Assembly (NCBI RefSeq): GCF_000430005.1
Contig: NZ_AUCY01000026.1
Location: 1-48,631 of the forward strand
Reading direction: 5' to 3'
Length of the DNA stretch: 48,631 nt
Source of the DNA: Desulfovibrio cuneatus DSM 11391
GTDB lineage: Bacteria > Desulfobacterota > Desulfovibrionia > Desulfovibrionales > Desulfovibrionaceae
Positions 8,700 through 17,046 of this stretch are shown one piece after another. Made by a program: the position numbers and the translations under genes. The notes under the pieces were generated by a model that did no database searches, was not told the origin of the DNA, and saw only the letters and a list, made by a program, of their open reading frames with translations. Each line of letters begins with the position of its first letter. The stretch's first letter is position 1.

Positions 8700-9785
8700 A
8701 TGAAAATGTTGGCTGCAGTGCTTTATGAACAGGGTGGGCAGTTTGTTTTTGAGGAAGTGGACCTGGCAGAACCTAAAGAAAATGAGGTACTGGTTAAAGT
8801 TGTTGCTGTAGGCGTGTGCCATACTGATGAAGGTGGCCGCCAGTGGATGATTGAGCCGCCTGTGGTGTTGGGGCATGAAGGTTCCGGCATTGTTGAACGC
8901 GTAGGGGCTGGGGTAAAAAACTTTCAGCCGGGCGACCATGTAGTGATAACCGTTGCTTCCTGCGGCACTTGCAACTACTGCACCAAAGGCATGCCATTTG
9001 CCTGCCCGCATATGGGGGCGTTGAACATTGGCGGTAAAATGCAGGATGGCACCAGCCGAATTTCCAAAAATGGTAAGGAAATTAAAAACTTTTTTGGTCA
9101 GTCTACTTTTGCGCAATATGCTGTGGTCAATGCCACCAGCCTTGTAAAGGTTGATAAGACGGTCGATATCGCCATGTTGGGGCCATTGGGGTGCGGCTTT
9201 CAAACCGGGGCAGGCACTGTGCTTGGTTGCCTGAAAGCGGGGCCAGAAGACAGCCTGGTTATTTTTGGTTGTGGTTCGCTGGGGTTAACCGGGGTAATGG
9301 CGGCAAAAATAGCTGGCTGCAAGCATATTATTGCAGTGGGCGGTACGCCGGACAAACTGAAACTTGCCTTGGAACTGGGCGCAACCCACACCATTAACAG
9401 GAAGGAAGTGGCAGACGTGCCTGCCGAAGTTACCCGTATTTGCGGCAGGGGGGCAAGCCTTGCCTTTGAAACTACAGGAGCCCCGGCCATGTTTACCATA
9501 GCCCTGGCAAGCCTTGGTGCCCTTGGGAAAGTGGCCCTGTGTGGTGTGGGCAATAAATTTACATTCGACCCCATGGACCTGATTATTGGCAGCAAAACCA
9601 TTGTGGGGAGCAATGAAGGTAACCTTTCCTACCACACCTTCATTCCGCAAATGGTGGAATATTACAAACAAGGTAAATTCCCCTTTGATAAACTCATTAA
9701 GTATTACGATTTTAAAGATATAGAGCAGGCGTTTCAAGATTCGCACAAGGGGCTTACCGTAAAGCCAGTGCTCCGGCTGCCTTAG
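8700..9785 (+). CDS. Zinc-dependent alcohol dehydrogenase (MDR family)
   Basis: Medium-chain dehydrogenase/reductase expected to interconvert an alcohol and aldehyde with NAD(P). In the 361-aa product the catalytic zinc ligands are GVCHTDE (Cys40) and GHEGSG (His59/Glu60). The structural zinc site is the four-Cys lobe SCGTCNYCTKGMPFAC (Cys88, 91, 94, 102). The cofactor fold has GCGSLGLTG. The style is closest to aryl-/benzyl-type alcohol dehydrogenases, but the substrate cannot be read from sequence. The start at 8700 has GGAG 9 nt upstream; a GTG five codons earlier would overlap that site. The gene is monocistronic, closed by strong hairpins. Confidence 0.9.
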   Translation: MKMLAAVLYEQGGQFVFEEVDLAEPKENEVLVKVVAVGVCHTDEGGRQWMIEPPVVLGHEGSGIVERVGAGVKNFQPGDHVVITVASCGTCNYCTKGMPFACPHMGALNIGGKMQDGTSRISKNGKEIKNFFGQSTFAQYAVVNATSLVKVDKTVDIAMLGPLGCGFQTGAGTVLGCLKAGPEDSLVIFGCGSLGLTGVMAAKIAGCKHIIAVGGTPDKLKLALELGATHTINRKEVADVPAEVTRICGRGASLAFETTGAPAMFTIALASLGALGKVALCGVGNKFTFDPMDLIIGSKTIVGSNEGNLSYHTFIPQMVEYYKQGKFPFDKLIKYYDFKDIEQAFQDSHKGLTVKPVLRLP

Positions 9786-9813
9786 TTGCCGGTGTTTTTT
9801 CCTCCTAGGTTTT

Positions 9814-9853
9814 GTTGAGATGTGTTGTGGGGCACCCCCCCGCACATCTCAAC
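9814..9853 (+). terminator. Hairpin downstream of the alcohol dehydrogenase
   Basis: An 11-bp perfect stem (GTTGAGATGTG at 9814-9824 with CACATCTCAAC at 9843-9853) surrounds a G/C-rich inner pairing. There is no strong T-run, so it may help termination together with the next hairpin. Confidence 0.5.
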
Positions 9854-9909
9854 CTGCTTTGGTTCCCTCAAGGGGCGGGGGAGTTTGCCCTTGTCTTTTC
9901 AAAAAAGCT

Positions 9910-9950
9910 GTTCAAACAAAAAGGCCGCATTGCGGCCTTTTTGTTTGAAC
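9910..9950. terminator. Bidirectional intrinsic terminator
   Basis: A near-perfect stem of about 19 bp (9910-9928 with 9932-9950) has GGCCGC-ATT-GCGGCC at its top, with A-run and T-run on the two sides. It sits between the convergent alcohol dehydrogenase and uspA genes, as expected for a terminator used from both directions. Confidence 0.85.
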
Positions 9951-10024
9951 AGTCTACCTCCTGCCTCCGAGCAATTTCAAAGTGAAATTGCCCCTGGGGG
10001 AGAGGCTGCTGTATTATATGCTCG

Positions 10025-10474
10025 TTATGATACTTTTGAAGGGCGAATAGTCAGCACGGGAATGGAGGCGCTTTTCACCACCCGTTCAGCAACAGAGCCG
10101 AACAGGATGCGGTCAAAGCCCTTGCGCCCGTGGGTGCCCATAATGATCATGTCTGCCCCGCTGGCCTTGGCCGTTTCAATAATTTCTTCTGCCGGGTAAC
10201 CATGCACCACCACACCCTTTGTTTTTACTTCCTTAAAGGTGGCGGTTACAAATTCTTCCATACTTTTTTCAGCCCCGGCAACAATTTTTTGCACCGTGCC
10301 TTCAAGGGAGCTGGGGGGCACATGCAGGCCAACATACTGGGCAAGATCTGGTGCGGCATATACCACAATGATTTCTGCCCCCAAGGCTTTGGCAAAGGTT
10401 GTGGCGTAAGAAGCAACTTCTTCGCTGTGCTGGGAAAGGTCGACTGCACACAGAATTTTGGAAATCTTTTTCAT
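10025..10474 (-). CDS. Universal stress protein, ATP-binding type
   Basis: A 149-aa single-domain UspA-fold protein of the usual length. The N-terminus KILCAVDLSQHSEEV and the C-terminal ATP-binding signature GTHGRKGF followed by LFGSVAERVV (G-2x-G-9x-G-S) place it with the ATP-binding UspA/MJ0577-type proteins, thought to act as cytoplasmic stress-linked nucleotide sensors. The ATG at 10474 has AAGGA 8 nt upstream. A longer frame to 10573 has no ribosome-binding site. It is preceded by a long AT-rich region that probably carries its control elements. Confidence 0.92.
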   Translation of the reverse strand: MKKISKILCAVDLSQHSEEVASYATTFAKALGAEIIVVYAAPDLAQYVGLHVPPSSLEGTVQKIVAGAEKSMEEFVTATFKEVKTKGVVVHGYPAEEIIETAKASGADMIIMGTHGRKGFDRILFGSVAERVVKSASIPVLTIRPSKVS

Positions 10475-11135
10475 GGCTCGTTCCTTATGTACCCTATGTT
10501 CTTGCCCTGTTGCCAGGCAGGTGGGTATGAACCCTCTGGCGGCGTTGCCCTGCTGTTCAGGGCGTGCGTACATTTTGCTGCATTGGTAGCTACGGCTTGT
10601 ATGCTTGTCGCATCAGTCATCGTATGAAAAACATGCACACTTTGTGGAAAGACGTATGTATAGTTTAGTGCTTTTTTATGATAGAGTCGAGTGAAAATTG
10701 TGCTTTTTTTCACCCGAGTAAATTTACATTGAAAATTCCTTGGTTTATGTTACGTATTTCTCACTGTCTGTTGGCTTTGAGAGCATTTGTATGATAAAAT
10801 TGCTTTGTAGACGCTTTGCGGGCACCCATGAAGCGTGTCGTTGTATTTTATCATAACACGCTGTTATATAAAATCCTTCACGCGCTTAACTGCAAATGGA
10901 GAGAGCTTTTTAACGGTAAAATTCTCTAGGGGGGCAGGCAATTCTTGCCGCGCCAAGGGGCCGGGTGGGTTTTTTTCGGTGCAAAAGGGGCACTGCCAGG
11001 CAACGGGTGTTGCAGCAAGGAAAAAAATGCCGAGCCTTGAAATTTTTTGTTCAATAATATTTGGTAGGTAAGAATTTGCCGTTGCTTGGCAACTTTTTTG
11101 CATAGCAATTTGCAATCAATGACTTTGGAGGCGTT
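10475..11135. other. AT-rich intergenic region upstream of uspA
   Basis: About 660 bp between divergent genes. It is clearly more AT-rich than its surroundings (especially 10640-10870) and contains the long inverted repeat listed at 10790-10855. A minus-strand frame at 10864-11115 (83 codons) has no ribosome-binding site and is not called. Confidence 0.5.
10790..10855. repeat. Nested inverted repeat in the uspA upstream region
   Basis: TATGATAAAAT (10790-10800) is perfectly complementary in inverse to ATTTTATCATA (10845-10855). Inside it ACGCTT (10811-10816) pairs with AAGCGT (10831-10836). It could be an RNA hairpin or a pair of operator half-sites. It is not followed by a T-run and is not near a gene end. 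Confidence 0.6.
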
Positions 11136-11627
11136 ATGAAAATAACCAACGAACAGTTGGCTGCCCTGCAAGAGCTGGAACCACGCCGTAAAAAGGCAGA
11201 TGCCCCTGTGGGGTTTGAAGCCCTTATGGCAGAACAGCTAAGTGCCACGGTGGCTCCTGGTGTTGCCTCTGAAGCAAGTGCGGAAACGGCAAGGGTTCAG
11301 GGCATACTGGCCCCAAACCTTATGGGCCAAGTAGACTTAGGGTATGCAGCCCAACCGGAACAACCCGTGCTTGCCGGGGCAGGCGCGCGGCTTGAGGATA
11401 TTTTTTCATCGTTTGAAGCCTATGCTGGCGAACTTGGCAATGAAGCTGAGGGAAACTTGCGTTCCGCTTACAGCGCGCTTGAAAAAATGACTCAGGACAT
11501 TGCTGCTTTCAAGCAAGAGTATCCAAACCTGGCACAAAGTCAGCCGGGCCTTGCCTCTGTTTTGAATGAACTGGATGTGCTTGCCACAACTGAAACGTTC
11601 AAGTTTAACCGGGGCGACTACTTGTAG
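11136..11627 (+). CDS. Hypothetical protein, soluble and mostly helical
   Basis: A 163-aa protein that I do not recognise. It has no signal peptide or membrane segment. The N-terminal 50 residues look flexible (Ala/Glu/Pro-rich, PRRKKADAPVGFEALM). The C-terminal half (from about residue 85, RLEDIFSSFEAYAGEL) reads as amphipathic helices ending in TETFKFNRGDYL. GGAGG lies 7 nt before the ATG, which supports translation. It stands alone between a non-coding region and a strong terminator. Confidence 0.7.
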   Translation: MKITNEQLAALQELEPRRKKADAPVGFEALMAEQLSATVAPGVASEASAETARVQGILAPNLMGQVDLGYAAQPEQPVLAGAGARLEDIFSSFEAYAGELGNEAEGNLRSAYSALEKMTQDIAAFKQEYPNLAQSQPGLASVLNELDVLATTETFKFNRGDYL

Positions 11628-11686
11628 AAGGCAGTTCTATTGCTGTACTGGAATGCAGATGTTCCTGTAGAGTACGTGTTACAAAT

Positions 11687-11730
11687 AATCCCCTTGCAAG
11701 GCAAACACCTTGCAAGGGGATTATTGTTTT
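11687..11730 (+). terminator. Intrinsic terminator of the small helical protein gene
   Basis: A perfect 15-bp stem (AATCCCCTTGCAAGG at 11687-11701 with its complement at 11708-11722) with loop CAAACA is followed by ATTGTTTT. Confidence 0.85.
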
Positions 11731-11795
11731 ATGGGTATTTGTGGGGGGGCTAATAACTCAGCGACTTCTTAGGGAGCACTAGTTACATTGCAATT

Positions 11796-11923
11796 GGGAA
11801 ACGCTCAGTTTTTTCGTTTGGCAAGGCGCGAGCGATTTTTGCAAGGGGGCTGGACTCTTTTGTCCTGCCCCCTTGCAAAAATCGAGAAACAACGCAGCCA
11901 AACGGAAAAAATGAGCGTTTCCC
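11796..11923. repeat. Long inverted-repeat element, family B, at the gap stop codon
   Basis: A roughly 128-nt hairpin. The outer arms begin GGGAAACGCTCA and end CGTTTGGC (27 nt, nearly perfect). Inner arms pair CGATTTTTGCAAGGGGG with its complement. It begins immediately after the TAA of the GAPDH gene and separates convergent genes, so it probably acts as a bidirectional terminator. Related sequences follow other stop codons at 13207, 15976 and 18514. Confidence 0.85.
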
Positions 11924-12940
11924 TTAAAAGCCTTTTTGGGCCATCAGGTCAATCAAATCTGCCACCCGGCAGGAATAGCCCCATTCGTTGTCGTACCACG
12001 CCACTACTTTTGCCACGTTGCCGCCAGTAATGTTGGTGTATTCTGCTTCCACAATGGAAGAGCGCGGGTCGCCTTTAAAGTCGCTGGAAACCAGTGGCTC
12101 TTCACTGTAGCCCAGAATGCCTTTCATGGGGCCTTCGGCTGCTGCCTTCAGCACATTTTGCAGTGTTTCCGTATCTGTGCTTTTTTCCAGAATGGCGGTG
12201 AAGTCCACCACTGAAACAGTGGGGGTGGGCACCCGCAATGAATAGCCTGTAAACTTGCCTTTAAGCGCCGGAATAACCTTGGCCACAGCCTGGGCAGCCC
12301 CGGTGGAGGTGGGAATTATGTTGCACCCGGCAGCGCGGGCACGGCGCAGGTCTTTGTGGGGCAGGTCCAGAATGCGCTGGTCGTTGGTGTAGGCGTGAAT
12401 GGTGGTCATAACCCCGGTTTGAATGCCAAAGGCATTATGCATAATAAGGGCCACCGGGGCCAGGCAGTTTGTGGTGCATGAGGCATTGGAAACCACGTGG
12501 TGGCGCGCGGGGTCGTATTCCAGGTGGTTAACACCCAGCACAATGGTCAGGTCTTCTTCCTTGGCAGGGGCGGTAATAATGACCTTTTTTGCGCCGTTTT
12601 CGCGGTGTACTGCCGCTTGCAGGGCGGTGCGGAAAATGCCGGTAGATTCCACCACCACGTCCACGTCCAGTTCACCCCAGGGCAACAGTTTTGGGTCGCG
12701 CTCGGCAAGGCTGCGCACGTGCCAGTCGCCCACGGTAACATTTTCGCCTTCCACCACAGGGGTGAATGGGGCAGGGCCGTAGTTTGTGTCGTGGGCCAGT
12801 AAATGGAAGTTGGTGTGGGCGTCGAACAAATCGTTCACGGCCACCACTTCCACCTTGCTGCCATACATGGCGTACAGGGCGCGGAACACCTGGCGGCCAA
12901 TGCGGCCAAAGCCGTTAATGGCAATACGGGTTCTTCTCAT
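11924..12940 (-). CDS. gapA: Glyceraldehyde-3-phosphate dehydrogenase, type I
   Basis: Glycolytic/gluconeogenic enzyme that converts glyceraldehyde 3-phosphate and phosphate to 1,3-bisphosphoglycerate with NAD(P)+. The 338-aa product shows [13 protein letters not shown] (NAD-binding), the active-site [12 protein letters not shown] (Cys155), the [10 protein letters not shown] segment with the catalytic His, and the C-terminal [15 protein letters not shown]. Length and motifs are fully normal. AAGGA lies about 10 nt before the ATG. No other glycolytic gene is adjacent; the stop codon abuts a family B inverted repeat. Confidence 0.97.
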   Translation of the reverse strand: MRRTRIAINGFGRIGRQVFRALYAMYGSKVEVVAVNDLFDAHTNFHLLAHDTNYGPAPFTPVVEGENVTVGDWHVRSLAERDPKLLPWGELDVDVVVESTGIFRTALQAAVHRENGAKKVIITAPAKEEDLTIVLGVNHLEYDPARHHVVSNASCTTNCLAPVALIMHNAFGIQTGVMTTIHAYTNDQRILDLPHKDLRRARAAGCNIIPTSTGAAQAVAKVIPALKGKFTGYSLRVPTPTVSVVDFTAILEKSTDTETLQNVLKAAAEGPMKGILGYSEEPLVSSDFKGDPRSSIVEAEYTNITGGNVAKVVAWYDNEWGYSCRVADLIDLMAQKGF

Positions 12941-13028
12941 ATGGGTAATTCCTTATTTGCTGATTCGCTTTGGGATTTCGTAGTGTAAATGTAATGAGTT
13001 TTGAGATAAGCAGCACTTAGAGAGCTTC

Positions 13029-13207
13029 GGAAACGCTGCATTTTTTCGTTTGGCAAGGCATGAGCTTTTTTTGACGCGGAATTGGGAACCGCACACAGTG
13101 CGGGAGCCGAAGGCCGAGGCCCAGGACGGGCCGGGTCAACTCTTCTGTCCTTGACTGTTTCAAAAAAAGCGAAGTAACGCCGCCAAACGGAATACATCAG
13201 CGTTTCC
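13029..13207. repeat. Inverted-repeat element, family B ends with a family A core
   Basis: The ends are family B (GGAAACGCTG at 13029 and CAGCGTTTCC ending at 13207) and GCTTTTTTTGA/TCAAAAAAAGC pair inside them. The centre (about 13081-13140) is the family A core. Its ACA-loop hairpin is CCGCAC/GTGCGG (13089-13103) instead of CTGCCC/GGGCAG, so two base pairs changed together. Its AGGAA loop is AGGAC here. The element ends exactly at the stop codon of the GAF gene. Confidence 0.8.
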
Positions 13208-13774
13208 TTAGTCTTCAAATACCTGGTAGTTGTACTGCGTTAATAACTCATAGTTTGACTTCAGCGCTTCATGCAGCCGGGCATTTTCAATGGCAATGGC
13301 GGCAATGTGGGAAACTGCCAGCAAAAAGTTTTTCTCTTCTTCGGTAAACTGGCGCTCTTCTGCGGCATACACACGCAAGGCGCCAATGGCCTTTTGGTCC
13401 ACCAGAAGCGGTGCGGCAAGAATGGAAACAAGCCCTTCCGACATGGCAGAAGAAGGGTACTGGAAGCGTGGGTCCACCTGGGCGTTGTTAATGTATACAG
13501 GCTTGCCAGTGCTCAGCAGCACAGCGTCGAGCTGGCTTTTTTCCACTTCAATAAAGCCTTTGCGCATGTAGCCCTTGCTCAGGCCATAACTTGCGCTGGC
13601 AAGCAGCAACTTGCCCGTGCGGTCTAACAGGCGCAGGGTGCAGGCTTTGGCGTTCAAGGCCTTGGCCACTTCTTCTGTTACTTTTTGGAGCACCGTTTGG
13701 GTGTCCAGGCTGGAATTGATAACAGAGGCGACTTCATACAGCGGGGTAAAAAAACAAACAGGCTGGGGAACCAT
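13208..13774 (-). CDS. GAF domain protein
   Basis: A 188-aa protein consisting of little more than one GAF sensory domain (about residues 15-165). Typical features are FFTPLYEVASVINSSLDTQTVLQKVTEE, ACTLRLLDRTGKLLLASASYG, SILAAPLLVDQKAIGALRVY and FTEEEKNFLLAVSHIAAIAIENARL. No kinase, cyclase or DNA-binding domain is attached, so it probably senses a small ligand and acts through partners. The ligand is unknown. The start at 13774 has a strong GGGAGGAG 3-6 nt upstream; a longer frame to 13831 lacks one. It is transcribed divergently from the OlsF-like gene. Confidence 0.85.
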   Translation of the reverse strand: MVPQPVCFFTPLYEVASVINSSLDTQTVLQKVTEEVAKALNAKACTLRLLDRTGKLLLASASYGLSKGYMRKGFIEVEKSQLDAVLLSTGKPVYINNAQVDPRFQYPSSAMSEGLVSILAAPLLVDQKAIGALRVYAAEERQFTEEEKNFLLAVSHIAAIAIENARLHEALKSNYELLTQYNYQVFED

Positions 13775-14140
13775 GACTCCTCCCTGGTTGTAGCGTGGGG
13801 TATAGTAACCATTGTGGGAAACACGGTGCAAAAAGCACGTGCCGTGCCCAATGTGAAAAGCTCGGTTTTCTCGACACTGCTCATGCGCAGTTCGTGAATT
13901 TATGATGCATATTATCCGGTTCTTTCCAAAAGGACAAGCGGGCCTATGCTTTTGCGGGTTTACGAGTAATAATTGTATAATCCATTTGGTTTCGGTGCGA
14001 GATTACGCTTTGGGTTGTGGTAATAAATACAGGCTACTTAGTACAAACGCCGACCATTTTCCGTGTTTGCAGGTCTTTTGTTTCCCGGTGAAGCCTGCTA
14101 TAGTGCTTTTACCCCACTGGCGCTACCTGCAGGAGTTCTC
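13775..14140. other. Intergenic region between divergent GAF and acyltransferase genes
   Basis: About 366 bp with no supported gene. It must hold the promoters of both flanking genes, but I see no convincing -35/-10 pair or operator. Confidence 0.4.
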
Positions 14141-15976
14141 ATGCCCAAGCTTTCTTCTTCTCAGCCGGAAGCCGCAAAAAACTTGTTGGCCCGTTGGCAG
14201 GCCCCGCCGCCTGTTACCCGCATTTTGGACACTTCCTTCGTGCCCCAGCAAGTGTTTGCCATTCCCCCGTTGTTTGCCCCCATGTTGCGAAAGGTGCTGC
14301 GCATCGACGCGCTCATGGACATATTCAACCAAGTTCCTGTACGCGGGGGGGCGTTTGCATTTGCCGAAGACGCCCTGCGTGTTATGGACGTGCGCTTGCA
14401 GTGTGACGAAGGCTTTGCCGAGGCCATTCCCAAGGAAGGCCCGCTGGTTATTGTTAGCAACCACCCCTTTGGCGGCATCGACGGCCTGGCCCTGATGCTG
14501 GCCCTGCTGCCCCACCGGCCTGACGTAAAGGTGTTGGTGAACTCCATTTTGGGCATTTTTCCTGAACTGCGCCAGTGTTGCCTGCCCCTGGATATTCTTT
14601 CCGGCACGGCAGAAGCCTTTGCGGTGAACACTTCCTCCTTGCGTAATGCTAGCAGTCATTTGCAACAAGGCGGGGCCGTGGCCTTTTTCCCATCTGGTAC
14701 TGTTTCCCACTGGCAGCGCGGCAAGGGCGTGGTAGACCCGGAATGGCAAATGGCTGCCGCTCGCTTGGCCAAGCGCCACAAGGCCCCTGTGCTGCCCCTG
14801 TTTTTTCATGGGGGCAACAGCCTGTTGTTTCAAGCCATGGGTTGCCTGCACCCCATGCTGCGCACCCTGATGCTGCCGCGCGAATTTGCCCGCATGCCGG
14901 GCAAAACCTTGCGCCTTAGCCACGGCAGGCTGGTGGAACCTAGCGCCATGAACCTGCTGCAAACGCCGGAATCCATTACCGCTTACCTGCGCATGCGCTC
15001 CTACGCCCTGGCCGAACGTGACGCTCCCAAAAAGGCTGCCAAGGTGGCGCAAGAAGAGCGCCCCATGGAACCTGTTGCCGAAGCCCACCACCCGGATGCC
15101 ATTGCTGCCGCGTTTGCCGCCTTGCCCCCGGAAAACCTGCTGGTGCAGGAAGGCGATTACGCCGTGTACGCCATTCGCGGGGGGGAGTCCCCCCTGCTGC
15201 TGGAAGAGCTGGGGTCCCTGCGGGAAGGCACATTCCGCCTTGTGGGGGAAGGTTCTGGCAAGGCCCGCGACCTGGATATTTACGACCATAAATACTACCA
15301 CCTGCTGTTGTGGCACGTGAAAGACCAATGCCTTGTGGGGGCCTACCGCCTTGGCAAGGTGCAGGAAATTCTCACCCAGGAAGGGCCGCAAGGCCTGTAC
15401 ACCACTACCTTGTTCCGCATGAGCCCGGAATTTTTCAGGCGCTATGAGCATTCTTTGGAACTGGGCCGCGCCGTGGTGCACCCCGCCTACCAGCGCGAAT
15501 ACCACCCCTTGATGATGCTGTGGAAGGGCATTGGCCGCTTTTTGTTGCACCACGACGACATACACTGCCTGTTCGGCCCTGTAAGCCTGAGCCTGGATTA
15601 TACCCCGGCTTCGCTGGGTACTGTGGTGGGCTACTTGCGTACCCAGTGCGGCAGTTCCGAACTGGCAGAACTGGTGCGTGGGCGCACCGTGCCGGATAAA
15701 CTGCTGAGCCGTGGCAAAGATATGCCCCTGCCTGACACCTTGAACTACAACGGTGTGGTGGCCCTGGTGAAAGATATTGAAGGCGGCAAGGGTATTCCTG
15801 TGCTGTTTAAACATTACCTGAAACTGGGCGGCAAAATTGGGGCTTTCCACATTGATACCAGCTTTAATACTTTGGACGCCTTCCTGCTTATGGACCTTGT
15901 GCATTCGCCCCTGACAATGCTGGAACGGTATATGACGCCGGAGGGGGCGCGGGCTTTCCTTTCCCGCTGGAGTTAG
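14141..15976 (+). CDS. olsF: Bifunctional acyltransferase, OlsF-like (ornithine lipid synthesis)
   Basis: A 611-aa two-domain protein. Residues about 70-300 form a PlsC/OlsA-type O-acyltransferase with SNHPFGGIDG (catalytic His108) and FFPSGTVSHW. Residues about 325-611 form an OlsB/GNAT-type domain with ELGRAVVHPAYQ and a downstream LFGPVSLSLDY. This order is that of OlsF, in which the C-terminal part N-acylates ornithine and the N-terminal part then adds the second acyl chain. It would act at the inner face of the cytoplasmic membrane and make a phosphorus-free lipid. The ATG at 14141 has GGAG 5 nt upstream; the frame is open to 14063. The amino-acid substrate (ornithine, lysine, glycine) is not proven by sequence. 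Confidence 0.75.
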   Translation: MPKLSSSQPEAAKNLLARWQAPPPVTRILDTSFVPQQVFAIPPLFAPMLRKVLRIDALMDIFNQVPVRGGAFAFAEDALRVMDVRLQCDEGFAEAIPKEGPLVIVSNHPFGGIDGLALMLALLPHRPDVKVLVNSILGIFPELRQCCLPLDILSGTAEAFAVNTSSLRNASSHLQQGGAVAFFPSGTVSHWQRGKGVVDPEWQMAAARLAKRHKAPVLPLFFHGGNSLLFQAMGCLHPMLRTLMLPREFARMPGKTLRLSHGRLVEPSAMNLLQTPESITAYLRMRSYALAERDAPKKAAKVAQEERPMEPVAEAHHPDAIAAAFAALPPENLLVQEGDYAVYAIRGGESPLLLEELGSLREGTFRLVGEGSGKARDLDIYDHKYYHLLLWHVKDQCLVGAYRLGKVQEILTQEGPQGLYTTTLFRMSPEFFRRYEHSLELGRAVVHPAYQREYHPLMMLWKGIGRFLLHHDDIHCLFGPVSLSLDYTPASLGTVVGYLRTQCGSSELAELVRGRTVPDKLLSRGKDMPLPDTLNYNGVVALVKDIEGGKGIPVLFKHYLKLGGKIGAFHIDTSFNTLDAFLLMDLVHSPLTMLERYMTPEGARAFLSRWS

Positions 15977-16198
15977 GAAACGCTCATTTTGTCCGTTTGG
16001 CGGCGTGATTTCTCTCCGCTCCTGCGGCGGGTTACATGCTTCGGCGGCAAAGCCACCTGCGCCCCGCCTTGTCGCTTCACAGCTCGCTAACGCTCGCGAC
16101 TGCCGTCGGCTTTAGGGTCGGGGGGTAGGGCCAAAGAGCCCAGCCCGCCCTTGCAAAAACGCTTCGCGCCTTGCCAAACGAAAAAACTTCGTGTTTCC
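15976..16198. repeat. Inverted-repeat element, family B, at the olsF stop codon
   Basis: Starts within the stop codon (TAG at 15974-15976, then GAAACGCTCATTTT and CGTTTGGCGGCG). It ends with GCCAAACGAAAAAACTTC and GTGTTTCC at 16198. The interior is different from the other copies (GC-rich with several small inverted repeats), which suggests conserved ends around variable cargo. Confidence 0.7.
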
Positions 16199-16213
16199 AC
16201 CCAAGCGGAGCGG

Positions 16214-16399
16214 ATGAATGAAGAAAAAAGAGGAATGGTGTGGCGCTAGCGCCGCAAAAATCTACACAACACCACCTCTTACACACGCAATGGCAGCGGC
16301 ACGCCGCACAAAACAAACCTCTTGGTGCCTGATGAAAAAGGCGCTATACTTACCATTCACGCCAAAGGCGCATCTTCGCGCCTGGCAAAGAGCAAATAA
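16214..16399 (+). pseudogene. Small reading frame interrupted by an in-frame TAG
   Basis: Starting at ATG 16214 (GCGGAG just upstream), the frame reads MNEEKRGMVWR, then TAG (16247-16249), then 49 sense codons ending KGASSRLAKSK and TAA at 16397. The second part has a plausible protein composition (HKTNLLVPDEKGAILTIHAK) and no recognised family. It may be a decayed small gene, or a frame needing readthrough; chance is not excluded. It lies between the family B repeat and rsmD. Confidence 0.3.
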
Positions 16400-16476
16400 A
16401 ACCGCCAACACGTCTGCTTGTTTCCCTGCACCTCAGGGCCAGGCCGCTGGCAAGGCGGTTTCCTTATTGACACCCT

Positions 16477-17046
16477 ATGCGTATAATTGCTGGAATGTAT
16501 AAAGGCCGTGCCTTAAAAAGCACCACAGGGCCAGGGTTTCGCCCTGCCATGGGTGCTGTTCGTGAAGCGTTGTTTTCCATGCTGGAATCACGCGATATTG
16601 TGTGGGAAGAAACCCGTATTCTTGACCTGTTTGCTGGCAGTGGCAGCCTGGGGTTTGAAGCCTTAAGCCGCGGGGCTGCCCATGTATGCTTTGTGGATGC
16701 TGCCGCTTATGCTGCCAAAGTTATTACCGCCAATGCGGAAACCTTTGGGGTCAGCCCGGAGCGTTATAATGTGGTGCAAAGCCAAACAGGCAAAATGCTG
16801 GGCAAGCGGGCCCCTGCCCCCTATGACCTTGTGTTCATAGACCCCCCTTACAAGGACACAGTGCTGGCCTACACTGTGAAAAAGTTACTTGCCAATGGCT
16901 GGGTAAAGCCGGGTGCGCTGGTAAATGCGGAAATTGAAGCCCGCCAGCGTATTGCACCGGAAGCCGTTCACCCGGAACTTGTGTTGCATGCAGACCGTTC
17001 ATACGGGCAAACAAGGGTGCTGATATGGGAAGTGAGCCGACCGTAG
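16477..17046 (+). CDS. rsmD: 16S rRNA (guanine-966-N2)-methyltransferase
   Basis: Methylates G966 of 16S rRNA during 30S assembly. The 189-aa product begins MRIIAGMYKGRALKS, the family's diagnostic start. It then has the SAM-binding LDLFAGSGSLGFEALSRGA and the catalytic (D/N)PPY motif as FIDPPYKDT. The length is typical. No strong Shine-Dalgarno precedes the ATG, but the conserved N-terminus fixes it. It overlaps coaD by 22 nt, a very common rsmD-coaD pairing, and is followed by miaA, so the three form one operon. Confidence 0.96.
   Translation: MRIIAGMYKGRALKSTTGPGFRPAMGAVREALFSMLESRDIVWEETRILDLFAGSGSLGFEALSRGAAHVCFVDAAAYAAKVITANAETFGVSPERYNVVQSQTGKMLGKRAPAPYDLVFIDPPYKDTVLAYTVKKLLANGWVKPGALVNAEIEARQRIAPEAVHPELVLHADRSYGQTRVLIWEVSRP

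Noticed and set aside
10864-11115. 83-codon minus-strand frame with a CPFC motif upstream of the 11136 gene
   Set aside because: No ribosome-binding site, AT-rich non-coding context and no recognisable family.
14123-15904. 593-codon minus-strand frame opposite the acyltransferase, and similar long frames at 35758-37131 and 42392-44059
   Set aside because: All lie antisense to well-supported genes, lack ribosome-binding sites, and have compositions typical of shadow frames.
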